Of a DNA stretch of 45,345 nucleotides, positions 16,946-25,875 are shown in pieces. The first letter of the stretch is position 1. Each line of letters begins with the position of its first letter. The stretch lies in NCBI GenBank assembly GCA_937924355.1, contig CALDSY010000011.1, positions 1 to 45,345 of the forward strand, written 5' to 3'. The notes under the pieces were generated by a model. That model did no database searches, was not told the DNA's origin, and saw only the letters and a list, made by a program, of their open reading frames with translations. A program made the translations under genes and the position numbers. The DNA is from an uncultured Caulobacterales bacterium. Its GTDB lineage: Bacteria; Pseudomonadota; Alphaproteobacteria; Caulobacterales; Maricaulaceae.

Positions 16946-18319
16946 TTACCCCGCGGCGCCTGAGGCCATATATGGCTTGATCCACTTATCGTAAGTTCCG
17001 GAAACAAGGACCAAGAAGATGAATATCGGCGCGACCCATTTTACGAAAATCATGAGAAAGCGTCCAAGCGCTTCGCCTTCTCCGCCTAGTTCCTGATCCA
17101 AGATATCCTTATTCAAACGCCATCCGGTGAATAAAACGACTAACAAAGCCGAAAGCGGTGCAATAATTGGCCCGACAATTCCTGTGTCAATCAGATCAAA
17201 AAACGCGCTGCTAAACACGCTACCAAAGCCTAAAGCAATAACCAAAGCTGCGGTTAACCATGCTGCCTTAGCCTTCGTCATTTTGAACTGTTCCGCAACC
17301 CAGGCCACAGTCGGCTCTAGAAGAGATACTGACGAAGTGATCGCCGCAAAGAATGCCAGGAAGAAGAAGGCCGCCCCAACAATGTTACCACCAGGCGCAG
17401 AAGATAGTGCCGTTGGCAGTGTCTGGAAGAAAATACCAGCACCGGCTGCGAAATCCAAATCATTGGCAAAAACAATCGGAAAAATTGCGAACCCGGCAAT
17501 CAGTGCAACGAGCGTATCGGTCACACTGACCGTTAAAGCTGCTTTTGGAATGCTAATGTTTCGAGGCAGATAAGATCCATATGTAATCATGATGGCATTA
17601 CCAATTCCCAGAGAGAAACAAGCCTGCCCAAGTGCGCTATTGGCAACTTGTCCGTTAATTTTGGTGAAGTCCGGCTTGAAAAGGAAATTGAAAGCTTTCT
17701 GCGCGCCGCCCTGTGCACTACTTGTGACGACTGCGTAGGCTGCAAGTCCGATTAGCAGGATAAAGAAGAGCGGCATTAGATACTTTGCTGCGATTTCAAT
17801 GCCCCGATTGACGCCACGAGATACCAGATACGCTGTCAATATCCCGAAAATCAGGAAATATGGGATTACCTTTGTTGGATTCCCTACAAGATCACCAAAT
17901 TGACCGGCGATTTGATCCGGTGTTTGACCATCAAAAGCGCCTGTCAAAAATTTCGGAATATAGGCCATAACCCAAGCCGCCACGACACAGTAGAAGCTCA
18001 CGATCAGGAATGACGCAATCATTCCCAACCATGCACCGGAACTCCAACCATGAGATGTACCGCTTCGATCATTCAAATCATCCATGGATTTGACCGCACT
18101 GGAAGCTTGTCCCGCTCGACCGATAATGTACTCACTCATCAAAACCGGAAGCCCTACAAAGACGATGCAGAGCAAATAGATTAAGATAAAAGCACCACCG
18201 CCATTGGTCCCCGCTTCAGCGGAGAACCGCCACAAATTACCCAGGCCAACGGAGGAGCCCACCGCCGCCATAATGAATGCAAATCTCGAAGACCACTGCG
18301 CTGTTCCAGCACCTGCCAT
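16946..18319 (-). CDS. sodium-dependent transporter of the neurotransmitter:sodium symporter (SNF) family
   Basis: Inner-membrane symporter with the LeuT fold that imports an amino acid or similar solute with Na+. 457 residues with about 11-12 hydrophobic segments. The TM1 signature VGLGNLWRFSAEAGTNGGGAF holds the sodium and substrate site, and TM6 is in NSALGQACFSLGIGNAIMITYGSY. ATG 18319 is chosen over an in-frame TTG at 18340 because AGGGG lies about six bases upstream and homology begins there. It has its own promoter (18363-18391) and terminator (16889-16922), so it is a single-gene unit. Substrate unknown. Confidence 0.92.
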   Translation of the reverse strand: MAGAGTAQWSSRFAFIMAAVGSSVGLGNLWRFSAEAGTNGGGAFILIYLLCIVFVGLPVLMSEYIIGRAGQASSAVKSMDDLNDRSGTSHGWSSGAWLGMIASFLIVSFYCVVAAWVMAYIPKFLTGAFDGQTPDQIAGQFGDLVGNPTKVIPYFLIFGILTAYLVSRGVNRGIEIAAKYLMPLFFILLIGLAAYAVVTSSAQGGAQKAFNFLFKPDFTKINGQVANSALGQACFSLGIGNAIMITYGSYLPRNISIPKAALTVSVTDTLVALIAGFAIFPIVFANDLDFAAGAGIFFQTLPTALSSAPGGNIVGAAFFFLAFFAAITSSVSLLEPTVAWVAEQFKMTKAKAAWLTAALVIALGFGSVFSSAFFDLIDTGIVGPIIAPLSALLVVLFTGWRLNKDILDQELGGEGEALGRFLMIFVKWVAPIFIFLVLVSGTYDKWIKPYMASGAAG

Positions 18320-18362
18320 GATATTCCCCTTATGTGTCAATTACGTAATATTCGTTTGAGCC

Positions 18363-18391
18363 TTTACAGGCCAAAGGCCTCGCACAGTCAA
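18363..18391 (-). promoter_or_regulatory. predicted promoter of the sodium symporter, with palindromic spacer
   Basis: On the minus strand TTGACT and TGTAAA are separated by exactly 17 bases. The spacer carries the inverted repeat AGGCC-TTT-GGCCT (18368-18380), a plausible operator between the -35 and -10. A further 10-base palindrome ATTACGTAAT (18340-18349) lies in the leader before the start codon. Confidence 0.5.
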
Positions 18392-18404
18392 GTTAAACCG
18401 AACC

Positions 18405-18434
18405 AAAAAATTGGAAGATTTTGTCTTATCTTCC
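18405..18434 (-). terminator. intrinsic terminator of the mre-mrd-rodA operon
   Basis: On the minus strand GGAAGAT and ATCTTCC form a 7-base-pair stem with an 8-base loop, followed by CCAATTTTTT-type T-rich sequence. The upstream arm overlaps the rodA stop codon, so the operon ends immediately after translation stops. Confidence 0.6.
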
Positions 18435-19547
18435 TCCTCTGGGGAGCTCACTTTGCATATAGAGGTGCGCCGACAACATTAGTCCGAAACCCGTCATAAC
18501 CGTTAGGATGACCGTGCCCCCATAAGAAATCAGCGGGAGCGGCACACCGACCACTGGGGCCAGCCCCATAACCATAGCCAAATTGATAAAAACATAGAGC
18601 GAGAATGTGGCCGTTAGACCAAGGACTAGAAGCTGCGAGAACCTGTGCCGGCACTGCAAGGCCATCCAGACACAAATCCCGATGAGCATCATATAAAGCA
18701 GCATTGTTATCAGGCCGCCGACCAGGCCAAATTCTTCGCCAATAACCGTAAATATGAAATCCGTTCGGTTTTCAGGGACATATTCCAATTGCCTCTGTGT
18801 TCCCTGCATAAATCCTTTGCCAGAGACCCCTCCGCTTCCCAGAGCGATTTTGGATTGTGTGATGTGGTAACCGGCGCCTGTTGGATCAATGGACGGGTCA
18901 AAAAATGTCATGATCCGTTTGCGCTGATATTCTTGAAGACCAAACCTCACAAATAACGGCACCGCAACGGCAGCGGTTGCGAGACCTGCTACGATAACCC
19001 GCCAGTTTATACCGGCCAAAAACACCATGGCCAAGGCGGTCATTGTGAGAAGAAGGGTTGTTCCCAAATCCGGCTGCTGAAGAATAAATTGCGCAGGCAT
19101 AGCGATCAGGACCAATGCCCCAAACAAGCCAAACACATGCGACACACGATCTTTGCCCAGATCGTGATAGTAACGGGCCAAAGCCAGAACGATGGCAAGT
19201 TTCATAATTTCAGAAGGCTGGATATCCGTGATACCCAGGTCTAGCCAGCGCCTAGATCCATTTTTTACAACGCCAAAATAATGTACGCCCGCTAACAGTG
19301 CCAGAGCGCCTGCATAGATAGGATAGGCCAAATGATACCAAACTCGAATATCGATTAAAGCGACGAAAATCATCAACCCGCCCGCCATAATAAGTCTGAC
19401 CAAGTGCTGCTGCGCGCCGTGATTCCAAACGCCGTCTGTCGCCGCAAAGATCATGGCAACGCCAATCAGACCCAACATATAGATCAAGGCAGGTAAGACC
19501 CAATTAATCTCATAAATCTTTTGCCAGAAAAATGACCAGAGGTTCAT
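18426..19547 (-). CDS. rodA: rod shape-determining protein RodA, peptidoglycan glycosyltransferase (SEDS)
   Basis: SEDS-family glycosyltransferase that polymerises lipid II during cell elongation together with PBP2. 373 residues and about ten membrane helices. Family landmarks visible: GSRRWLDLG, QPSEIMKLAIVLALARYY, LQQPDLGTTLLL, GGVSGKGFMQGTQ, PENRTDFIFTVIGEEFG, and the C-terminal GVPLPLISYGGT. The start overlaps the mrdA stop by 4 bases, so the two are translationally coupled. Last gene of the operon. Confidence 0.97.
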   Translation of the reverse strand: MNLWSFFWQKIYEINWVLPALIYMLGLIGVAMIFAATDGVWNHGAQQHLVRLIMAGGLMIFVALIDIRVWYHLAYPIYAGALALLAGVHYFGVVKNGSRRWLDLGITDIQPSEIMKLAIVLALARYYHDLGKDRVSHVFGLFGALVLIAMPAQFILQQPDLGTTLLLTMTALAMVFLAGINWRVIVAGLATAAVAVPLFVRFGLQEYQRKRIMTFFDPSIDPTGAGYHITQSKIALGSGGVSGKGFMQGTQRQLEYVPENRTDFIFTVIGEEFGLVGGLITMLLYMMLIGICVWMALQCRHRFSQLLVLGLTATFSLYVFINLAMVMGLAPVVGVPLPLISYGGTVILTVMTGFGLMLSAHLYMQSELPRGGR

Positions 19548-21412
19548 AACGTCCCCCCTGGCTCCTTTGGGGATTCTTCGGCGGGCGGCGGGACTATTAA
19601 ACCGTCAAGTTCAAGGCTTTTTTGCAAGAGCGCCCGGGATATATCTGCTGCCCGGCCCGAGCCGGAACCTCCGTGCTCTACGATTGTCCCAACGGCGAAA
19701 CGAGGGCTTTCAAACGGTGCAAAGCCAACAAAAATGGAATGATCCCGAAACCGCCATTCCTTATCCCGATTGTGAACGACACCTGTGGCGCGCTCACTGG
19801 CTGAAATCCCGGTGACCTGGCCCGTCCCTGTCTTGCCGGCCATATCAACCCCGGATGGCCCCAAAGGAAGGTCGCGGTAAGCTGTTCCGCCTGGCACCAT
19901 ACACACCTGGCGCATGGACTCTCTGACAATATCGAGATGTGCCGGGTCGAAATTCATATCGGCAAATTCCGGAATGTTCTCACCGATAATCACATGCGGG
20001 CGAATGGCCTGTTGACCATTTGCTAGCCGGGCCGTCATGACAGCCAACTGCAAAGGCGTCGACAACACATACCCCTGCCCGATAAACGCATTAATAGAGT
20101 CGCCTAGTCGCCACCATCCGTCACGGCGATTTTTTTGTTTCCACGCCCGGTTTGGGATTAATCCACTGGCCCGCGATTGAATGCCCAGATCATAAGACTG
20201 CCCTAATCCCAAACGAACGGCGACATCGTGGACAGTATCAATTCCAATCCGGTGCGCCATTTCATAATAATAAACGTCACAAGAATATTGCAGGGATTGC
20301 ACCAGATTGACGGGACCATGACCTCGGCGACGCCAGCAATGAAACTTCTTGTTTCCAACTTTGGTATGGCCTGTACAAATGACCCGTTCTTCAGGGTTGA
20401 CCAATCCCGTTTCCAGGGCGGCCAACATCACCACCATCTTAAAGGTCGATGCCGGCGGATAGACACCGCGGACCGCTTTGTTATTAAACGGTGTTTTGGG
20501 ATCACTGTTCATGACCGCGAGTTCTTCGCTGGAAATTCCGGATACCATCCGGTTTCCATCGTAAAAAGGCATAGATAGTAAGGTTCGAACTTCACCGGTT
20601 TGAACGTCGATGACCACCGTCCCGCCACTGTCCTCGCCAAATTGTTCAGCCGCATGTTCTTGCAAGGGCGCGTCGATTGTCAAATATACATCCGCGCCGG
20701 CTTTCGCCCGATTATTTGCCTCTGGCCATTCCCTGACAATGCGTCCAACGGCGTTGACTTCAACTTTTAACCGTCCCGCCTTCCCACGTAGTCTTTGCTC
20801 GGCGCCTTTTTCGACGCCTGACTGCCCGATGCGGAAGGTCGGCTGGCGCAACAAAGGATCCTTGTCGTTTTCGACGTCAGACGGCTTTGCCTTACCCACT
20901 TCACCCAGCACGTGACAAAACACACCATTATAGGGATAGGCGCGGCCCTCTCCGACCTTGGGAACAACACCCGGAATTTCCGGGGCCCGGATATTTAGAG
21001 CCGAAAAATCTTCCCAGGATAAATGATCCTCCACCAATACAGGGACAAATTTCGCGTGCTTTTTTATATCTTTTCGGATCCGCTCCCGGGTCGGGTCTGA
21101 TAATGTAATTACTTCCGCAATTTTACTGAGCGTCAAATCAATATCTTTAACCTGTTCGGCAATTAATTCGACCCGATAGTCTTGCCTGTTTAGGGCCAGA
21201 ACATTGCCGCCCCGATCTAGAATTCGCCCCCGAGACGGAACAATGATATTATAATTAAATCGGTTGTTTTCAGATAAAGCCGAATAGTCCTCCGCCCTAC
21301 GGACCTGGAGATGGTAAAGGCGGGTTCCGAGCAATCCAAATATGCCTATACCGCCGCCGCTAAGAATAAGGGACCGGCGAGTTAGGGATACATTATCGTT
21401 TCCTTCGATCAC
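19544..21412 (-). CDS. mrdA: penicillin-binding protein 2
   Basis: Class B transpeptidase that cross-links lateral-wall peptidoglycan with RodA; anchored in the inner membrane by an N-terminal helix (about 14-31). Landmarks in 622 residues: the pedestal motif PSRGRILDRGGNVLA at 59-73, acylation site Ser322-Thr-Phe-Lys325 (PPASTFK), the second motif SCD at 378-380, and the KTGTG motif near residue 520. It starts with GTG, overlapping the mreD stop as GTGA. Length is normal for the family. Confidence 0.96.
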   Translation of the reverse strand: MIEGNDNVSLTRRSLILSGGGIGIFGLLGTRLYHLQVRRAEDYSALSENNRFNYNIIVPSRGRILDRGGNVLALNRQDYRVELIAEQVKDIDLTLSKIAEVITLSDPTRERIRKDIKKHAKFVPVLVEDHLSWEDFSALNIRAPEIPGVVPKVGEGRAYPYNGVFCHVLGEVGKAKPSDVENDKDPLLRQPTFRIGQSGVEKGAEQRLRGKAGRLKVEVNAVGRIVREWPEANNRAKAGADVYLTIDAPLQEHAAEQFGEDSGGTVVIDVQTGEVRTLLSMPFYDGNRMVSGISSEELAVMNSDPKTPFNNKAVRGVYPPASTFKMVVMLAALETGLVNPEERVICTGHTKVGNKKFHCWRRRGHGPVNLVQSLQYSCDVYYYEMAHRIGIDTVHDVAVRLGLGQSYDLGIQSRASGLIPNRAWKQKNRRDGWWRLGDSINAFIGQGYVLSTPLQLAVMTARLANGQQAIRPHVIIGENIPEFADMNFDPAHLDIVRESMRQVCMVPGGTAYRDLPLGPSGVDMAGKTGTGQVTGISASERATGVVHNRDKEWRFRDHSIFVGFAPFESPRFAVGTIVEHGGSGSGRAADISRALLQKSLELDGLIVPPPAEESPKEPGGTL

Positions 21413-21921
21413 GCTCCATCCTCCGAAACCAGGACATTGCGCATCTGAGATTTTACAAAATAAACCAGCGGAAACAAAATTATAGTCATCACGCCAAGCT
21501 TCAACAAACTCGGCAAATCAACGTCAATAAACCTGACGACCTTACCCAAGGCAAAAAACCCAATGAACGCCACCATCCAAAATACAAAATTCAGCCAGGT
21601 TTCACCAAACCCCGTATCTCGTCCGGCGCCGAAAAAAACCATGAGAACATAGAATGGCAGAAAAATGAGAGGCCATCCCCCGAGCGGATCTCCCAGCAGA
21701 ACATCCAAAATCAGACTCGTCACAAAAATTCCAAAATATGAGATCACGGGGTCAGCGCCATTGGGCCACAAAAACAAAACAATAAACGGCGCAAGAATAA
21801 ACGTCAGCGGGTACCCAAATATATTAAAAGTGATGGATGCGAACACGACGGCCACCAGCATAGCGGCGCTTGCCTGCAGCGCATAATTTCGCGCTTTGGT
21901 GGGTGTGGCCGTTTCAATCAT
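21409..21921 (-). CDS. mreD: rod shape-determining protein MreD
   Basis: Small integral membrane protein (170 residues, about five membrane segments) of the elongasome that works with MreC. Sequence conservation in this family is low; recognition rests on size, hydrophobic profile, the N-terminal pattern of MreD proteins (DVLLGDPLGGWPLIFLPFYVL) and its place between mreC and mrdA. Both ends overlap neighbours by 4 bases (ATGA with mreC, GTGA with mrdA). Confidence 0.9.
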   Translation of the reverse strand: MIETATPTKARNYALQASAAMLVAVVFASITFNIFGYPLTFILAPFIVLFLWPNGADPVISYFGIFVTSLILDVLLGDPLGGWPLIFLPFYVLMVFFGAGRDTGFGETWLNFVFWMVAFIGFFALGKVVRFIDVDLPSLLKLGVMTIILFPLVYFVKSQMRNVLVSEDGA

Positions 21922-22862
21922 TGGAGCGGAGGTTCCAAAGCGTCTTCCTCAATGGAAGCACTGGGAGACTCTGCGCCGGCCGCATCATCAATAACGATTT
22001 CGTCGTCAGTCGTCTCAGGTGCAGGATCTTCCTCCGGGGTATTGATTGGCTCATAAGGATAGACCCAAACCCAATCCACGAAATTCCGGTCTGCAAATAA
22101 TTTGACCTTTCGAATTTCATTTTCCGTTACCACGATCCCGATTGGTAGCCCCATAGGCAAAACACCGTCATCACCGGAGGTCATGACCGTAACACCGTCT
22201 TCCCATTCTGCCTGGGACGAAATATAGGAAAGCGTCGGAAATTGGGAATTATCGCCGATCAAAATAGCGCGGGCGCCATTTGACTTGGATATTACCGCTA
22301 CGCGGCTGTTCAGGTCGACCAACTTTAGGACCCGCGAAGAGCTATTTCCAACCCGAATAATATGCCCGTAAAGGCCATCAATCGTCATAACCGCGTCGCC
22401 TTTACTGACCCCTTGCTTCACACCCACATTGATAAGCGCTGTTTTGGCAAATGGTCCGTCATTTTCGCTAACGGCGCGCGCGGCAATTTTAGTCTCGGGG
22501 ATATCAGAACCCACATCAACATTGAGAATAGTTTCAAACCGCGAAAGCTTGAAGGATAAGGCGTTCAGGCGCGCTTCGGTGTCTGATAGCCGGCTGACCT
22601 CTTCTTTGAGGCGTTCATTTTCGCTGTGTGCGTTCCAACGATTTCCTGCGTCGGCAACCAATTTTTCGAAGCCGCGAACTGGTAAAGTGAGATAGGTTAG
22701 GAGCTTTGCGCCAACCCCTTCGATATTTGACCGCGAGCCTTTAAAGCTTTCGTCATTTCCGATGCTGGCAAGATAAAAAACAGCGGATAGCAAAAACAGC
22801 GCGATAAAAACCAAACGCGAATTACGCCGCCGTTTCTGAAATCCGCTTCCGCGTCCAATCAT
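21918..22862 (-). CDS. mreC: rod shape-determining protein MreC
   Basis: Bitopic elongasome scaffold that activates PBP2. 314 residues: a basic N-terminus (residues 10-15 RKRRRN-like), one membrane helix at about 16-33, a coiled coil at about 66-105 (ENERLKEEVSRLSDTEARLNAL), and a periplasmic double beta-barrel with VGVKQGVSKGDAVMTIDGLYGHI and VGNSSSRVLKLVDLNSRVAVIS. The final ~40 residues are strongly acidic and Pro/Glu rich, an unstructured tail. It starts 21 bases after mreB. Confidence 0.95.
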   Translation of the reverse strand: MIGRGSGFQKRRRNSRLVFIALFLLSAVFYLASIGNDESFKGSRSNIEGVGAKLLTYLTLPVRGFEKLVADAGNRWNAHSENERLKEEVSRLSDTEARLNALSFKLSRFETILNVDVGSDIPETKIAARAVSENDGPFAKTALINVGVKQGVSKGDAVMTIDGLYGHIIRVGNSSSRVLKLVDLNSRVAVISKSNGARAILIGDNSQFPTLSYISSQAEWEDGVTVMTSGDDGVLPMGLPIGIVVTENEIRKVKLFADRNFVDWVWVYPYEPINTPEEDPAPETTDDEIVIDDAAGAESPSASIEEDALEPPLQ

Positions 22863-22883
22863 GGTTCGCCTTTGGGCGCATGG

Positions 22884-23927
<1,044 letters not shown>

Positions 23928-23933
23928 TTAATT

Positions 23934-23953
23934 AAAAAACCGCTTGTAGCGGT
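23934..23953 (-). terminator. terminator-like hairpin in the mreB leader
   Basis: On the minus strand ACCGCT-ACA-AGCGGT forms a perfect 6-base-pair stem followed directly by a T run. It ends only 21 bases before the mreB ATG and lies 115 bases beyond the TVP38-family gene stop. It may end the upstream transcript or act as an attenuator in the mreB leader. A 12-base palindrome ATTGTTAACAAT (23956-23967) and a GANTC methylation site (23976-23980) lie just upstream. Confidence 0.6.
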
Positions 23954-24068
23954 GTATTGTTAACAATCGAACTACGATTCCGGAAAGCTCTAGCTATCTG
24001 ACTTTATTGGGAAAAAAAAGCAAGGCCGGAGCACCAAATTAAATCCAATTCTACTTAAAAAAAGCAGC

Positions 24069-24761
24069 TTAGTCTTTTTCTATCATGGGCCGAATACGTT
24101 TTCTGGCCAGAAGCATCAATCCGATGAAGACTATTCCCAATCCTATCACGCCAATTCGAATCCAGCTGCTCTCACCTTCTGATACAATGCCGCTCGTTAA
24201 GAGCCCAACAATCAGAATTTTGGGAATGATGCCGAGCGCTGTGCCCGACAGGAAATGGGCATATCTCATACCCGATACCCCGGCCGCCATATTCACGAGC
24301 ACAAATGGACCCGTTGGCACAAATCTGACTGCAAAGCTGGTCATAAATCCATTGCGTCTTATGACTGAGGTTATTCGGTTGATCATGTCACCCCCAAATT
24401 TGCGAACGCGCTCCACCCCTATCCATCGGGCCAGCCAGAAATTTATACTGGCCGACATTAGCGTAGCGGCCCAAGCGCCGATACCGCCTTTGGTTATTCC
24501 AAAGGCCATCACCATGCCTGCGATCAAGGCCCATTGCGGCACACCGATAAACGAGCCCAACACAAAGGTTGCCAGGATGACCGGGATCACCCAAGGCGAG
24601 TCAACAAAATTGGTAAACCATCTATAGTATTGCCCGTCTTCAAGGTTTAAGGATGCCTTCCCCATAAGGGCAATAACGGCGACAACGGCGAACATAGCAA
24701 CAACCAGCGCAATGGCGGTTACAGCTTGTCGATCCATTTCTTTGAGAAACCGTGGCAACAT
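24069..24761 (-). CDS. TVP38/TMEM64 family (SNARE-associated/DedA-like) membrane protein
   Basis: A 230-residue integral membrane protein with about five to six hydrophobic segments. The SNARE_assoc core is visible: FVLGSFIGVPQWALIAGMVMAFG, then GAWAATLMSASINFWLARWIG and the conserved FAVRFVPTGPFVLVNMAAGVSGMRYAHFLSGTALGIIPK. DedA/TVP38 proteins are linked to lipid-carrier flipping and proton-motive-force balance, but the role of this member is unknown. GAGAG lies four bases before the ATG. The candidate attenuator or small-RNA locus at 24824-24940 lies directly upstream on the same strand. Confidence 0.85.
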   Translation of the reverse strand: MLPRFLKEMDRQAVTAIALVVAMFAVVAVIALMGKASLNLEDGQYYRWFTNFVDSPWVIPVILATFVLGSFIGVPQWALIAGMVMAFGITKGGIGAWAATLMSASINFWLARWIGVERVRKFGGDMINRITSVIRRNGFMTSFAVRFVPTGPFVLVNMAAGVSGMRYAHFLSGTALGIIPKILIVGLLTSGIVSEGESSWIRIGVIGLGIVFIGLMLLARKRIRPMIEKD

Positions 24762-24823
24762 AAGGCTCTCTAGGTGTTTTTGAGAAAAATCGCGCCTAAA
24801 AAAGACGTAATTTTCACAAGTTT

Positions 24824-24886
24824 TTAGACTGCAAAAAAAAGCACCCTAAAAAGAGTGCCCCACCAGAGAAAGGTAAGTTTGCGCAT
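24824..24886 (-). CDS. candidate 20-residue leader peptide with tandem Trp codons
   Basis: A short ORF: ATG at 24886, TAA at 24824-24826. The product is hydrophobic with Trp-Trp at positions 8-9 (FLWWGTLF) and ends FFAV. GGAG lies five bases before the ATG, inside the hairpin at 24891-24905. The second half of the ORF encodes an intrinsic terminator (24833-24858), so translation and termination must interfere. Tandem Trp codons before a terminator recall trp leader peptides, but no trp gene is nearby; the downstream gene is a TVP38-family membrane protein. It could equally be a small RNA with a fortuitous ORF. Confidence 0.4.
   Translation of the reverse strand: MRKLTFLWWGTLFRVLFFAV
24833..24858 (-). 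terminator. intrinsic terminator within the short leader ORF
   Basis: On the minus strand GCACTCT-TTTT-AGGGTGC forms a 7-base-pair stem followed by eight T residues. One pair is U-G in minus-strand RNA but would be a C-A mismatch in plus-strand RNA, and the T run follows only on the minus strand, so the orientation is clear. It ends about 70 bases before the TVP38-family start. Confidence 0.75.
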
Positions 24887-24890
24887 GACT

Positions 24891-24905
24891 GCTCCACAAT
24901 GGAGC
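24891..24905 (-). ncRNA. hairpin sequestering a Shine-Dalgarno sequence, 5' part of a putative leader or small RNA
   Basis: GCTCCA-TTG-TGGAGC is a perfect 6-base-pair stem. Its 3' arm contains the GGAG that serves the short ORF at 24886. The predicted transcript start falls at the base of this hairpin, and an RNA from here to the terminator would be about 73 bases long. The 5' arm could instead pair with TGGGGC (second Trp codon plus the next codon), which would free the GGAG and invade the terminator stem. Confidence 0.4.
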
Positions 24906-24911
24906 TTTCAA

Positions 24912-24940
24912 ACAATATTTTACCAGAATGCCTAGGTCAA
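24912..24940 (-). promoter_or_regulatory. predicted promoter of the leader/small-RNA locus
   Basis: On the minus strand TTGACC (overlapping the miaA stop codon) and TATTGT are separated by exactly 17 bases. Transcription would start about 7 bases further on, at the base of the 24891-24905 hairpin. Confidence 0.5.
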
Positions 24941-25872
24941 ACATAAAAATGAGAAATTTTTTGCCTGCATTCACGCCTATCATTGGAATTTTTTACGGAA
25001 TGCCAGTGCTTGGCCTGCCCCCGGAACCAAGTAAATTGCCTTTTTGCATAGCGTCTTGTGTCACGTTGTGCCCTTGAAACAGCCTCTTCGTAGGAAATTT
25101 TGCCTTCCAAAAATTCAATAAATGGCGGCACGCCTATAGCTTTCATCGCGGTCAAGGCTGGATCAACCTTCATATTTCGAACCATTTTGACTTCTTCGAT
25201 ACCGCCTGTCTCCATCATTTTTTCAAACCTGCGATTGATTCTGTCGTAGAGCCATGACCGCTCGGGCATCAAAACCGCACCAAACCAATAAGCGCGGGGT
25301 AATATAGCTTTGGTTTCACTTCTCCATACAGATAGGGGCTTCCCTGTCCCGCGAGCAACTGAAACAATACGCATAAGTCTGTGTGGGTCGGCGCCAAGAA
25401 CAAGAGCCGTTGCGACCGGGTCAAGACGTTCCGCTTCCTCTCTGAGTGCCTCAATACTCTGCGCGGATAAATCTTCTGCGTAGGACAGTGCTGCCTGACC
25501 AGGATCTGGGATATCGGCGAGGCCTTCAGTCAGCGCTTTGAAATATAGACCCGTTCCGCCGACCAATATGGGCGTTTTTCCTCGGGACATGCAGTTCAGG
25601 ATGCAATCAACAGCTTCTTTGACCCAAATCCCCGTTGAATATTGCTGCGTTATGGGCACGTGCCCAAAAAGATGGTGCGGTACCTCCGCCATATCCGCAT
25701 GACTGGGCCGCGCGCTTAGGATCTGCAATGCGTCATAAACCTGCATCGAATCTGCATTGATAATTTCACCGTCCACAGACTTTGCGATATCAATTGCCCA
25801 GGCACTCTTGCCGCTGGCCGTCGGTCCTGCGATACAAATGACCGGTTTCAAATTGTCTGGAAGCTTTCCCAT
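24937..25872 (-). CDS. miaA: tRNA dimethylallyltransferase
   Basis: Adds a dimethylallyl group to N6 of A37 in tRNAs reading UNN codons. The protein has about 311 residues from ATG 25872 (318 from ATG 25893). P-loop AGPTASGKS near residues 15-23, NADSMQVYDALQILSARP substrate region, GGTGLYFKALTEGL, and the C-terminal RDTRRYAKRQFTWFRGQ tRNA-binding motif. ATG 25872 abuts the serB ATG in CATATG; the alternative ATG at 25893 would lie inside serB. No clear Shine-Dalgarno precedes either. In Caulobacter relatives the serB/miaA pair also occurs in this divergent arrangement, as I recall. Confidence 0.94.
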   Translation of the reverse strand: MGKLPDNLKPVICIAGPTASGKSAWAIDIAKSVDGEIINADSMQVYDALQILSARPSHADMAEVPHHLFGHVPITQQYSTGIWVKEAVDCILNCMSRGKTPILVGGTGLYFKALTEGLADIPDPGQAALSYAEDLSAQSIEALREEAERLDPVATALVLGADPHRLMRIVSVARGTGKPLSVWRSETKAILPRAYWFGAVLMPERSWLYDRINRRFEKMMETGGIEEVKMVRNMKVDPALTAMKAIGVPPFIEFLEGKISYEEAVSRAQRDTRRYAKRQFTWFRGQAKHWHSVKNSNDRRECRQKISHFYV

Positions 25873-25875
25873 ATG
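25859..25875. promoter_or_regulatory. 17-base element at the divergent miaA/serB start junction
   Basis: GGAAGCTTTCCCATATG holds both start codons (CATATG). It matches 15 of 17 bases of the element at the folA/VUT junction (31100-31116). Neither serB nor miaA has an obvious strong Shine-Dalgarno here. Confidence 0.35.
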
